From Cordia subcordata (lineage: Eukaryota > Streptophyta > Magnoliopsida > Boraginales > Cordiaceae), in assembly GCA_028554755.1 (NCBI GenBank), contig JAPTOF010000007.1, forward strand, positions 17,655,001 through 17,719,000: DNA of 64,000 bases, given 5' to 3'. Shown one piece after another: positions 11,761 to 24,300 of this stretch. Both the position numbers and the translations under genes were made by a program. The stretch's first letter is position 1. Every line of letters starts with the position of its first letter. Under the pieces are notes generated by a model. It was not told where the DNA came from. It saw only the letters and a list, made by a program, of their open reading frames with translations, and made no database searches.

Positions 11761-12847
11761 TCAAAGTACAATAACTTCATAACTAATTATATAACTCTTA
11801 AATTTTTTTTTGGTCGAAAATATGATTTGACTTTAAGCTAAAAACCCCATGTAATCTAACTATTGATTGCACTTAGTACATAACGAACAGTCTGTTCAAT
11901 TTCTTCTTTTCGTTTCTCATTGTGCTTATGATATAGCATGCTGATTAGAAGGGAAAAGAACTAAAATTTAATGTAAATCATGTGTGATAGCTTTGATATA
12001 TATCTGCCCTCTAAGTCATGAAATTCCAACAAGTTTGCTCTTATCAACAAATTATCAAATCATAGCAATTGATAAAATACACTAAACTGTACTCAGGACA
12101 GCCTACCTATCAATTGTCTTCACAATGTTAAAAAGTTAAAGTTATATTTGCCAATGTATCATAATCTAAAATTATAGGAGAATCGAGATTGAAAAAATTC
12201 ATGTATCATAGAAATACATGTTTAGAAAGGCAACTTTTCCCTTACACCCTATGAACCATGCACTGGCGACACATCATACACCTACCATCGATTAATTCAC
12301 ACGCACCACATTAGAAAAAATAAAGAAAAGATCACCAAAACCATGTTTTGATCCAAATCGCACCACCTTCTACCACTTTTTGATGACAAAATCACATACA
12401 CCTTTTACCATCTTTTGCTGGAGACCACCTTTTACCACCTTACAGAAAAACCAAAAGAGAAGAAGCACCACATACATTATATGTGTGTGCATTGAATTAG
12501 GGAAGAGGAGAATAAAGGATAAAGAGCTGTGACAACAGAGATAAGAGGGTAGAACTTCTATAGCAATATGCACGTGAGAACTTCCTATCTGTGAAGTACA
12601 TGGAATATGCAGTTCAGGTTGAATGAGTCATCCATAAATTGGAAAAGCCACAAGTGGCTTGTTTGTTGTTGCAAAGGTGATCTTTGCTTATAATATCTCA
12701 TTATTGGTAAATTGGAGTTTGACTTGTTTCACTAGTGTGTTATTTTATTTTGGACTTAGAGCGATTCCAAAAAAAAAATTATGACCATGAAATAAACAAA
12801 AATCAATAGGGTATTGTTGAGTTGGAAGAGTAGTAAGATATATATAT

Positions 12848-12893
<46 letters not shown>

Positions 12894-14219
12894 TAAGACA
12901 GAGACCATAAAGCTACATTTTCCCTCCTATTGCAATTTTTTTATGTAGTCAACCTTTTATGCTAGCCTATATCGGACTGTCGATGCCTTTGTTTCATCTA
13001 CAGCGATCATTTCATTCCATTCATGTGCAATTCCCACGTGATTTTCACGCTAAGCTATTAAAGAGTTTTAAAACGAAAATAATGCTCGCCATTATTTACT
13101 TATGTGTATCAATGCAATCACATTGTTACCATATAAGCGTCACACTCTACTTCTCTTTTTTGTTCATGTGTGCTTTTAATCATCGTCTATACTTTTTCAT
13201 TATCTCTTTTTTTTGTTGATTATTGAAATATTTTTGTCTTTTACTTTTCAAAGTGTTTGAAAACTATCCTCTTCTATATTCAAAAATATTTTTATAAAGA
13301 AAATATTATTTTCTCGACAAATTTCATCTAATTTTCTTGATTATTGATGTCAATTTGTTCTCCTGGTTTAGCACATAGTAAATAACATATTCGCTCATTG
13401 GATGGAGGTGAGTCATACCATGGTGCTACGTGTCAGCGAGTCTTGTGTTGCTAAGCCATCATGCATTAGATTTTGTCAATATCATATTTTTGTTTTCATT
13501 CCCTAAATTCCTAAAACAATCCGTGGTTTTTCTCTATACCTATTTCGCCTATAGAAATCCATAGTTCTCCTTATTATAGTGAGTAGTTTAGGTTTGTCTT
13601 ATTACATGTTGGTTGCTATCCTTGGTGGATTGTTTTCGATGCCTATAAATTTGGCAACCTCTAGATTCTTATGACACAAGCCTTCTATCTTAGTTACTGA
13701 TATGACAATGCAATTAGCTCACATTATCTACAATTTATATGACGAGGTGAGTTTATCAAAGTACCTGACAAATACATTTGCACAGTCACAGTTTTTTCAT
13801 ATGTATGTATGATCCGTTGCTATATTTCTTCACATACTGGTTCATTTTATATCTCGCAACCCACTTTCTACATGTTCGTACACTATAGTCATTTTGGTAG
13901 TTTTTGTTTGTTACCTAAATTACACTTGATATCCATGACAATATGTTATATACATATATTTGCTAGAGTGTACCATGTGCAACGAATAGCATGCATTTCT
14001 CTTTGTTCTTTTTATATCGCATTAGTTTGTCCACGCTTGAAGTTCAAATATATAAGTACACTCAACCGAGTCGTATATAAATGTAAATTAATTATTCGTG
14101 TTATCCTACGTACTTGGTACAATTAAAAGTTTGCATATTTATACGAATTCTCACAACTGTTTGCTTTAGTTAGCACAACTAATTATTTTAACTATTACTC
14201 TTTCATTTTTATTAAATTT
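11761..14219. other. Intergenic DNA, no gene recognised
   Basis: AT-rich sequence with only short, unsupported frames. A CA/TA microsatellite lies at about 12840-12891. Nothing with recognisable protein similarity was seen on either strand. Confidence 0.6.
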
Positions 14220-15230
14220 GATGGGCGTCAAAACCATGAAAAATAAATTCCTAGCTCTTACCTTACAACTTTAATTTGTGTACGCAGTGAGAAAAGGGTC
14301 GAATCCACGGGGATTGGGGGATTAGGATTTGCCAAATATACCAAGTAGATTAATCAAATAAGTTACAGTTAAAGAAGGGGGGGTTTTAATGCAAAAGGAT
14401 AAAATAAACAAAACTATTCAGCATACTAGTCTGCTGAGCGTGGACACACAGCTAGGTAGAAATTAAAAAAAATGTAACTAAAAATAAAAACAGCTAAAGC
14501 ATACAAATCTAAGTTCACGCAAGGTTGGAAAAACAGGAAATCAATGAGAATTAAATCTAGCCTAAGGTATAATCACGATTTCGGTTAACAAATCCGATCA
14601 TAGATGTAAGATACTTCCAACTATTTTAACAAATCAATTTTGGTTATTTGCTCGGCCTAACAACCTCATCTTTCGTAATAACGTTGATAATGGTTTAAAT
14701 CCCCTACGATTTTTTCCTCTATCGCCTTACCTATATGATCTTCTAGCCCCCGGAGATGCCCACGAAATCTATATGATGACAGCAATAAAAATCTAGAAAG
14801 ACCTGATTTAAAAGACAACACTCTCGCGGTAATTGTTTATTTAGTTTGCGTAATTACACAAGAAACTTGGTTACTACTATTCTTAGATTAATTAAATTAA
14901 TCTAATTGGCTACCTATTGTCATGCAATTGAATAACCGCACGCAAAATTAAATAATCATAGAGCAATATTAATTCTTAAAATAGTAAATATGCAAATATA
15001 AAAATAACACAAAAGGAATAAAACAATTAGATTTCACGGAATTGAAGAACCAAAATCTTGATTAACCCTTTGCTAGAAAAGAAAATTAGAACTTCATTTC
15101 CACAAGATGGTGCTTCAAGGATGAAAAATGGCCTACTGAATTGTCTACAAAAATGTTGTCTATCTCTATGAAATGCATGTAGGATATATATAAAAGAAAA
15201 CCCTTACTCCTTCCTTTTTCAGATAAGGAA
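14220..15230. repeat. Unclassified repeat-like segment
   Basis: The segment contains the phrase GGTCGAATCCACGGGGATTG (14299-14318), a word familiar from plant repetitive DNA and reminiscent of a tRNA B box lacking one T. It ends near a TATATATAAAAG box (about 15187). No long terminal repeats, primer site or coding frame could be paired, so the class is undetermined; an LTR or SINE-like origin is possible. Confidence 0.3.
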
Positions 15231-15289
15231 GTTATTAAAAGCTAAGGAAGAATAAAAGGTAAAAACCTTAATTACAATTTTAAGCCGTT

Positions 15290-16020
15290 AGGAAAGTTGA
15301 TAGCTATTTGAGTAATTGATAGCTATTTAGGTAGCTGTTGTATTTTAGCTATTAGCTGATAGTTATTTAGCTAGTTGATTGAAAAATTACGTTTGATAAA
15401 ATTAGCTGTTAGATTAGATGATGAATACAAAATGACATAAAAAGACATAGACATCATATTATTATTATTATTGTTGTTGTTATGATAATTATAATTATTA
15501 CTACTGTTATACAAATAAGATAATATATTTTACAGTTAGATATTTATTTTTTACAATAATATTTTAATATTAAAATGTAACTAATTTTTTATAAAACATT
15601 TAAATTAATATTATAAAAATTAATTATAATAGATTCAAAATTTATTTTGTCAAAAAAAGGTACTAATAAAACGTATACTTTTTAGTATATGTTGATTAGA
15701 TAAATTTTAAAATTCAATTTTATACTTTTTTTATTTATATTTGTGAAAGAAAAAGTAAAAATTTAGAGAGAGATTGGAGAAAGAATAAAATTGCCAAGAA
15801 AATGAAGAAATGATAGAATTGCCAAAAAAAAAAAGAAAAGCTAAAAGCTACTTAAAGGCTAAAATTTTTGACTTTTGAGAAACGCTAATTAAAATGCTAA
15901 AAGCTATCTAAAAAACTACTTGAATTGCTAATTTACCGAACAAATAACTTGAAAAAATAGCGTTTTGACAAGGTCAAAATGCTAAAAGCTACATCAAAAG
16001 CTGTTGCCGAACACAAGCAA
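15290..16020. mobile_element. MITE-like region rich in AGCTAAAAGCT words
   Basis: The left part repeats TAGCTATTTAG-type words and the right part repeats their inverse (ATGCTAAAAGCTA), ending in AGCTGTTGCCGAACACAAGC, a typical end of plant hAT-type MITEs. The centre is very AT-rich with a short TTATTATTATTG tract. Exact ends and target duplication could not be fixed. Confidence 0.45.
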
Positions 16021-16375
16021 TATGTTTATCTATGAGTTGCTATTAGCTTCTTAATTTTGGCCTTCTATGTATTCAGATTTTGTGTAAAGTTTCTATGATT
16101 TTCGTATACATGGTGTTATTCTATAACTTGTATATGAGTTCTTAAGTTGCAAGTAATATTATTTTAGTTGTTGGTTATGCCTTCCAACATAAATCTATTA
16201 GTTTGATAGTGAAATGTTGTTATTGTTTGTTTGGTTAATATTGTCAATTTTGCTTCAATAAGCCATTAATTTAGTCAATATAAATGATATTTTAAACTAC
16301 CTTTAATAATATACAGTAGATGTGATGTTGGTTTGATAGTGTGAGGTCTTGGTTTGTAAAATAAAGGCTTTTATG

Positions 16376-16635
16376 ATTTGATTGTTGGTGGTTTAAAAGG
16401 GCAGAGGTTTTTCTTCTTTCAAGTGGCAACTTGTTATTAATATGTCTTGCAGTACATTATTAATCTATTCTTTATATTTGATTAATGAATAATTGTTTGA
16501 TCCTAAACGTGCTTTTCTATTTCAATAGTTGGTTACATGTGAAGTTAAAATAGCTTCTTTAATTCTTTTGATATGATTGATGGTGGTTTAAATGGGCAGA
16601 TGTTTTTCTTCTTTAAAGTAGCAGTCTGTTATTAA
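16376..16635. repeat. Diverged direct repeat of about 189 bp, second copy interrupted
   Basis: The phrase ending GGTGGTTTAAAAGGGCAGAG (about 16387) recurs about 189 bp later as GGTGGTTTAAATGGGCAGAT, with a matching continuation TTTTTCTTCTTT. The second copy is cut at about 16635 by the Mutator-like element. Sequence resembling its continuation (GCTAATCTATTTTTC) resumes after 18150. Confidence 0.6.
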
Positions 16636-18149
16636 TTCCACCAGTAGTCCCTAAACTTTGGGCCTAGGGACAAAATGGTCCCTAAACTTTTAATTTGTGT
16701 ATTTTAGTTCATGAACTTTGGTTTATTTGACAAGCGAAGGACAAATAACGTTTTCTGTTAGTATTTTAACGGCAAAAGCATGAGAATTGCACGTGCAGCA
16801 TGAAATTTAATATTATAGGGGCATTTTTGTCCAATCAGACCCTAAATAATTAATCTAGATTATACATATATATACACACACACATTATACGTATATATCT
16901 ACAATAAAACACACAAAACACACACATAAGCCATACCAGCAATCCAATTCTTTGCCTCCAATTCACAAAATCTCTTTATCTCCATGTCTTCCCTTTTCTT
17001 GGAGAATTCATTGACAATTTTATAAATTTCCTTAAATGTTAATTTTAATTTATTCAATATTTCTTTTAAGGATATAATAGCACCACATTTGTTTTGATTT
17101 CTTCGATTTTACAGCTCTGCTTTGCTCTAGATTAGGGATTCGAAGCAAAATTTTGTGTTTTTATCAAATTCGAAGGAAATTTTGTTGATTTTACAAGGTT
17201 ACATTTAGGAAAATTAGTGTTGATTTTTCCCATTTTGGCAAATTTTGAAAGCTTAGGATTTGGCATTGGTTTGGGATATGAGAATAATAATAAGTGTTGC
17301 AAAATAGAGGATCTCAATCCTATAGTGGTTTGTGAAAATAGGGGTAGAGGAGAGGAGGAGAAGAAAGAGATATGAGAGATAGTGGTGGAGTTCGAATATG
17401 GTGATGATAATAATGATAAGCTTAATTTAGTGGTCGAGGCTTGTAAAAATGGTAGTGATAAGGAGAAGAGAGAGAGAGAGAGGAAGAGAAGGAAGAGAGG
17501 TGAGAGATGGTGTTGGATTTTGGACATGGTGATGATGGCAATGGTGAGCTTAAACTAGTGGTAGTGGCGACGGCTTGTGAAAATAGTAGTGATGAGAAGA
17601 AAAGAGAGGGGAGAAGAAGAAAGAAAGGTAGGAGATGGTGATGGAGTTTGGACATGGTGATGATAGCGAGGATGAGCTTAAATTGGTGGTGATTGTGGTG
17701 GCTTGTGAAAATAGTGGGGATGCGAAGCGGAGAGAAAGGAGGAGGAAAAGTGGGAGATGGTAGTGGAGATTGGACATGGTGATAATGGTGATAATGAACA
17801 CAAACTGGTGGTGGCAGCTTGTGAAAATGGTGGTGATGAGGAGAGGAGGAGGAGGAAAGGCGGGAGATGGTGGTGGAGTTTGGAAATAGTGATGATGGCT
17901 GGTGAGGAAAGGTGGGAGAGAGAAAAAAAAAAAGAGGTAGGATTTGATTTGTCAAAAATTCCCCTAGATATTACATTTCATGCAGCACGTGCAAATCTCG
18001 TGTGTTTGCCGTCAAATTTTTAACAGAAAATGTTACTTGTCATTTTTTTGTCCAATGATTTAAAGTTTAGAGACTGAATGGCATAAATTGAAAGTTCAGG
18101 GACCATTTTGTCCTAAGGCCTATACTTCAAGGACCAATGGAGGAATTAA
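16632..18149. mobile_element. Mutator-like (MULE) element with long terminal inverted repeats
   Basis: About 170-190 bp at each end are inverted copies. The left end has TTAATTCCACCAGTAGTCCC and GGACAAAATGGTCCCTAAAC; the right end, read inward, has TTAATTCCTCCATTGGTCC and GGACAAAATGGTCCCTGAAC. Both arms contain TTTTCTGTTA and the GCACGTGCWGCATGAAAT phrase. Long TIRs like these are typical of MULEs. The interior has no transposase. It holds a leader-like segment (16850-17290) and a GA-rich tandem array. No clear 9-11 bp target duplication was found. Confidence 0.75.
17384..17900. repeat. GA-rich tandem array inside the MULE-like element
   Basis: Four to five copies of a 110-129-bp unit start near 17384, 17512, 17641, 17763 and 17873, each beginning GTGGAGTTTGGACATGGTGA or a variant. 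Each continues with a GGCTTGTGAAAATAGTGGTG segment and a purine-rich tail. Unit lengths (128, 129, 122, 110) are not all multiples of three. Long open frames on both strands (such as a Ser/His/Pro-rich minus-strand frame) follow from the stop-poor composition and are not taken as genes. Confidence 0.8.
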
Positions 18150-18426
18150 CCCTATTGCTAATCTATTTTTCATTTTTGATTATCATTTATATTGATTGGT
18201 TCCAAATTTGACTTTTTATTGTGATTATTCTATTTATTGTGCATGATAATTAACAATATTGTAATTCTTGAATCTTGTATAAATGACTGAGAGAATTGAT
18301 TCACAATAGTCCACACTTTGGCCAAGTGTGATTGTTAAATCTTTTATTGACATCATGGTAGAAGAAGTCAACAAAAGGGAATATGTAAAATGGTGTCTTT
18401 TTACCTAGAGTTTGAAATTAAATATT

Positions 18427-18830
18427 GGGTATTTATTCCCTAATAGTCCTTGGACTATTGATTTTATCTCATTTTAGTCCCTTGACTTTCAAAATTAACC
18501 TTTTAATCTCTGGATTATTGACTTTGTTGCATTTTAATTCCTTGGCTTTCAAAATAAACTTTTTAGTCCATGGATTTTGATAAATGAGTCTTCTTTAGTC
18601 CTTGAACCTCTAAATGACCCCTTTTTAAGGAATAACAAGGTCCTATTTATCAAAGTCCATAGACTAATGATTTAATCTATCAAAGTCTAGGGACTAAAAG
18701 GTTTATTTTGAAAGTCAAGGGACTAAAATGCGATAAAGTCAATAGTCCAGGACTAAAAAGTTCATTTTGAAAGTCAAGGGACTAAAATATGACAAAGTCA
18801 ATAATCCAAGAATTATTAGAGGAATAAACC
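18427..18830. mobile_element. Fold-back MULE-type MITE with intact target duplication
   Basis: Nearly the whole 0.4-kb element is an inverted repeat. The left arm reads TATTTATTCCCTAATAGTCC and the right arm, read inward, GTTTATTCCTCTAATAATTC, both continuing with CTTTGACTTTCAAAAT-like words. The element is flanked by identical TTAAATATTGG at 18418-18428 and 18831-18841. The terminal GG may belong to the element, so the duplication is 9-11 bp, as expected for Mutator-type insertion. No coding. Confidence 0.8.
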
Positions 18831-19189
18831 TTAAATATTGGCAGACTTAATGTAAGGGCCCATCGTAATTTTAACATGAAACCAGTTAAACAAAAGTATA
18901 GTAGGTTGAGGTCAAAACATAAATAGTTTTCTCACCTCCTGCAGCAAACTAGGTTTAGTTGGAAAGCAGAAACTAACACGGTTACTGCTAATAAAGTCGT
19001 CTAGCAAAACTTACCTTTGGGTATATACTATACTTTTTATGTTTCATTTACATGGTGATAACAATACCACTATTAATAATTTTTATATTCTTTTTATAGG
19101 CACACCTAGATGCGGCATGCTTTTGAAAAAATAGTTTGGAACACTATAATTTTTTGGAATAATTTTCAATAAAAGTGCTGCAATTGGAG

Positions 19190-20670
19190 TCATTCGCCAT
19201 TCACCCACCTAAGACCCTCTCAATTCAGATGAAGAGCAAGAGCTTGAAATTGAATATCTTAATGCTGAAATCCATGTAGATCTTGATGAAGATAGCACAG
19301 ATAATATTATTACACAAACCATTGAGTGCACCATACATAGTGGAAAGCGCAAGATTCAAGTATAAGAGCATAGGTCTATGTCTAGGGATTTTCAAATAGA
19401 AAATGCATTTCAAGCATAGGCTGAGGCATCCAAGGCAGAGCTGAAGCTTCATTATCCAAGGCTAAGAGCTATAGGACAAGGAGTATAGAGGTTAATAGTG
19501 CTTCTGTGACATTAGATGAATATACCATCACTAAATGTGTAACCATCCTTGATGAGATTGATGGTGTTTCAGATGATACCTATATGAAAGCTTTGAAAAA
19601 ATTTAGAGATGCAAATTAGTGAGAAATTTTCCTTACCATGTTAATTGATAGGAAGAAGGCATGATTTTGAAAGTCAAGGACTAAAATGTCACAAAGTTAA
19701 TAATCCTGGGACTAAAAGGTTCATTTTGAAAGTTAAAAGATTAAAATGTGACAAAGTTAATAGTCCATGGACTATAATAAGGGGAATAAACACTATTAAA
19801 TAATACAAACATTTTAATTACATTGTTACATTTATGTTAGAATTGCTTGGATGTAATTAATGGAACATAGGTAAGTGCATATACCCTTGTTGAAAAGCAG
19901 AATCTTATAGGAGTAGGAAAATAAGTATAACACAAAATGTTATGTGTATATGTGACTTCAATATACTATTCACATATGTCTATTCAGGTTAGAAAGGTAA
20001 TACTTATCATTCAAAGGTTTTCCTTGATGCACTTACCAATCAAGAAGCAAATTCTATGTGGCCTACAGAAGGTGAATTACTTCCCCCCCCCCTAAACTCT
20101 TAGTTATTGATTTATCTACTGGTGTAAATAATTGAACTTATCCTTAAATTAATATCTGCTCATTGGTTTAGAAAACTTTTACCTTGTAGATTTTGGCTAT
20201 CCTTATATTAGAGGTCTTTTTCTGCCATACTAGGGTGAAAGGTATTATGCACAAGAATTTCGAGGTTGAGGTCGAGGTCAACAAGCTAGAAGTTCTCACG
20301 AGCTATTTAATTATGGACACTTATCTTAAAAAATGATAATTGAGTGTCGTTTTGGAGTACTAAAGGCAAGATTTTCGATTTTAAAACTAATGCCACCACA
20401 TAAGTCATGTAGGCAATGCTTATAGTGATAGGATGTTGTAAACCATTCATAATTATATAGGTAAGTGAGAATTATGTGATAAGTTATTTAGAGAATGGGG
20501 AAATATGGACCTTTCACAAATTGAGTCATTGAATGAAGATACATGTGTGGAGTTAGACTCTAATGTTAACAACTTCTCTAGATTTACTAATCAAGCTACA
20601 ATAGAGATGGCAAAATTTCGTGACCAAATATTAAACTGGATGTGGTTATAGCACAATAATCCTAATGTAT
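19190..20670 (+). pseudogene. Second decayed PIF/Harbinger element
   Basis: Plus-strand remnants, broken by stops and shifts. At 19500-19655 the tail of the Myb/SANT-like ORF reads VSDDTYMKALKKFRDAN followed by REIFLTMLIDRKKA. At 20040-20640 the DDE transposase C-terminal region reads QEANSMWPTEGE, then DFGYPYIRGLF, HELFNYGHLS, FGVLKARFSILKLMPPHK and a worn helical tail. The segment between carries an unrelated repeat copy (19657-19797). No intact frame remains. Confidence 0.75.
19657..19797. repeat. Partial copy of the fold-back MITE arm within the Harbinger remnant
   Basis: The sequence TTTTGAAAGTCAAGGACTAA through GGGAATAAAC matches the right arm of the 18427-18830 element, including the two internal GTTCATTTTGAAAGT segments. 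It interrupts the Harbinger remnant between its ORF1 and transposase parts. Only one arm is present, so this is a truncated insertion or the product of an internal deletion. Confidence 0.7.
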
Positions 20671-21332
20671 AAACTTATGGATTATGAGATTTATGACTTA
20701 ATGTTTTATTTTTGAATAAATTTTTAATTGTGAGGGGGTTATCTTAATTTTATGAATTTTTTAAATTTTTTAAATTTAAAAATTGAAGAATGACCTTTTT
20801 CATGTTGCCTAAATTTAGCAATTAATTTAATTTCAAAATTTAACATAAAAATTTATTACAATTACTAGATTTTTTATTATTATGCAAGATTTTAAATTTG
20901 CACCAATTACTCCATTCAATTAAGTTTATAATGATCATATTAAAATATGGTCTTAGGTAAAAATCTTATATCAAATAAGTTTCTTTTAACTTTCTTATTT
21001 CTAAAAATTATTCTTAGAGCAAATTACCCAACTAAGTCCTTTTTAGTCCTTTAAAGTTTTTAAATTGTTTTAATGACAAAGTTTCCAAATAAATTAAATA
21101 ATCTATTTTATTCTCGAGTATTAGTTTTGGATTGTGTTCTAAAAGAACTATTCTCAAAACAAAAAATAAAAAAATAAAAACAGAACCAATCAAGCCCTAT
21201 ATTTTGGGAACTCAATAGAAATAATAACATTTTGGGAACAATTTTTTTTTAAAATATTATTTTAGTAAAATTGGCCCTTCTTGCTTTAAAACACTGCAGT
21301 CTTCTTTGTCAAGCGCAAGCCAAAGAAAAGCA
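20671..21332. promoter_or_regulatory. Upstream region of the ubiquitin-like/LRR gene
   Basis: AT-rich DNA leading to the ATG at 21333. A CCAAT word at 21186 and a TATA-like CCTATATTTTGG at about 21196-21207 are plausible promoter elements. The short leader just before the start codon is GC-richer. No other gene is seen. Confidence 0.4.
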
Positions 21333-24300
21333 ATGGAGAAAGGCGACGGAAGCGATCCCCAGAAGGAAAATCGAATCAAAGTCAATGTGAAATTCAGCGG
21401 ACGATCCATACCCTTGGATATCTCCATGGACGCCATGGTTAAAGACCTCAAGTCTCTTCTTCAACCCCTCACTAATGTTCTTCCTCGTGGCCAAAAGCTC
21501 ATCTTCAAAGGTCTTACTCAACCTTATTTATGTAAAAGTCATATGCTTATTGGATTTTTTTTTTTTTTAGTATTATCAATTCGAGGTTAAGCATTTTGGA
21601 CCGGTTAATTAGGTTCGTGCTAGAAGTCGGAGCTGGATATTTGTATTTGGTTGAACTCTCAGAGAGCACATTTTTTTTTCACATTTGAATTGGATTCTTG
21701 ATTTTTATTATGCGATTATTTTGGCCTAAGAAAATTTAGATAATAGTTTGGGATAATTATTATGGACTGGGGTTGAATTGGGGTGGTTATGGCTTGTTTA
21801 ATTGATTATGTATTCATTTGTGTATGTGTGTTAATGTTTGTGTGTAGGTAAGATTTTGGTGGATGAAATGACATTGAGAGCATCGGAGGTGAATCATGGG
21901 GCTAAGATCATGCTTATGGCTTCTCAAGGTCTACACCAAGGGGTAGTCTTTATCTAATCCCCCTTTCTTTAGTTCTTTATTTTTGAATGTTTACTGTTAT
22001 GCAAGGTGCAATTTTTACTGTATAAGCGGTGTGATTCTCTTTGGCTAATTTGTTATAGCAGTGGTGAAGTATTGGTGCTGATATTATCCTATTGGCGATA
22101 AAGTGTTGGGGGTTCTGAACTTGTTTTGTTCATCTAAGGGAAAAGAAAATAGATGGAATAATGTGTGTTTGCATGCATTTTCTTTCTTGTGGTGGGAATG
22201 TCTTATCCTGAATTTCCCATAACCCTTTGAGAGTTGAGTTAATTGTTTATTCAGCTCTCTAGATAAAAATTGCCCTTTTGTATTGATGTCCATGTTATGC
22301 TGCAAATTATTAATATATCAGGAATCAAGCTTCGATATGACTTCAAATGACCAGAATTGTTTCATTGAGTTTGATTTTTTGTGGACATTCTGGAGCAGGA
22401 TGGTCCAATTAAGAAGGAAGCTCCAGCATTGGCCAATACAAGGAGAGCTGATATTATGAAAGAGAAGAAGGAGAAGACTGATGTTCCTGTTCAGAAAACT
22501 CGGCTTGAGCGGTGGAAAGCTACTGGGGTTATAGCGCTGGCAGAAAGCAATTTGATGGTACAAACTAAAAAATTTGGTTCTGAAATTTGAGTTCTTCTTT
22601 TCTTCTATATTTACTTTAAACTTTAGTAATACTGAAAGTGAAAAGGACTGTTTTTTGTTTCTCTCATTTTCATTTTCTTGATTATTTGCTATATTTACCT
22701 CTTGATGCATCACCCTTGAAGTTTCCTGACATACGACTACTGTGTTGAAGTTTCTGCCAATCTAGTGTGTTTGATCCCAGTCACCTTGTAACTCTTTCTC
22801 CTTGATATAGCTTCAGATGAACTGCCGTATATCATTTCAAGATGTTGTCTCCAGTCCCTTGTGACATCCATTTAAATTGACACATAGCATATATCTGTAA
22901 TCATTTCCAGATTCACATCTTTGCATTTGCAATTAATACGTCAATTATGTCTATGTTCCCAAATAATATTTTCGTTTTCTACTCCTGCTGCTGCTTATCT
23001 TACTCTATTGATTAGTTTTTGGTGTATTTTAGTCATAAAAATTTGATTATTTGGCATGATTCTCTGTATACTCTCAGTTACATGAAGCACACCCATCAAT
23101 ATGCTTGGATGTCTAAAACTCACCAGTTCCAGGATCTGATATGGTTCTCAAAGATGAATCAACCAATCTCAAAGTTAAACATGTCTAAAGAACTAGATTT
23201 GAGTACATTACTAATGATATGGAGTTAAAATGATCTTCATTTCTGAAAGATATTTTATGATAAATGAAGTCTCTATACTTCGCTGAGAAGACTGAGTAAA
23301 CTTCAGCGTTCATCTTCACAATATATCCACATTTACATTTTGAAGTACAGTTGTCATCGCTGATAATATACGTCAACACTTTGGATATTCTAGCCCTAAG
23401 AGGATAGCAATCTCTGTAAATTTATGCAGCTGGCATTTTTACCATGCACAAAGTTTGAACTTTTTCTCCTGTGCCACCTGAAGCTTCTATAATGAATGGC
23501 AAGAACTACTTTGAAGTATATAGCCATTATATATGTCCAGTTTCACTTCCTGTTGGATCTTGAAACAGTTTATCCAATAATATTTCTCAGAAAAAAAAAA
23601 TGTTAACTCCAATATAACCTAGTAAAAATGTTCTACTCTAATATTTGGTATAATATAATAGGAGCGTTTTCAGCCCTTAACAGAATGCAGATCTTTTGTT
23701 CATACTCAGCCTTGAAGATCTAGGATGAAACTGCAGGAGAGGCTATACTCTGCATGATCAAAAGAGTAGATCATATGGGTCAGGCATTTTGTCCCATAAT
23801 GATGTATAAAGCACTGTCTGTGCGTTATTTAGGGCCTGTTTGGATTGGCTTTTTTTAAGGAAAAAGCACTTTTTTTCCTGAAAAAGTTACATTAAATTTG
23901 CAATAACTATTTGATTTGGCTTCCAAAAAAGCTGAAATTCTGAAAAAAGCTCAAATACAGCTTTTTTTAGAAGCCAGAATTTTCAGCTTCGCCAAAAAAG
24001 CTGTTTTTCAAAAGCTGTTAAAAAAAGCGCTTTTGAAAAAAGCCAATCCAAACGAGCCCTTACTATGCAGTGACACACATATACAGTGCTTCAATGTATA
24101 TCCGAGAAAGTATTAACTCTTCTTTTGCCTTTGGGAAAGAAAGCTTCTAATTTGATGGTGCGAAATCTTGGACCTGTTTCAGTTGCGCACAACTTTTCCT
24201 TTTTCCCAGGACAGTAACCTTAGTTTTTAATATTACAAATTAAGTAACAGAATATAGATCATTGGCAAAGTAAGTTTAGGATTAGGGTATAAAGCCAAGT

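Noticed and set aside
14290..14330. tRNA gene suggested by a B-box-like word
   Set aside because: No cloverleaf can be folded around it, and one T of the B box is missing.
17422..17955. 177-residue minus-strand frame rich in Ser, His and Pro
   Set aside because: It is produced by the GA-rich tandem array, whose complement lacks stop codons. Repeat units change frame and no domain is visible.
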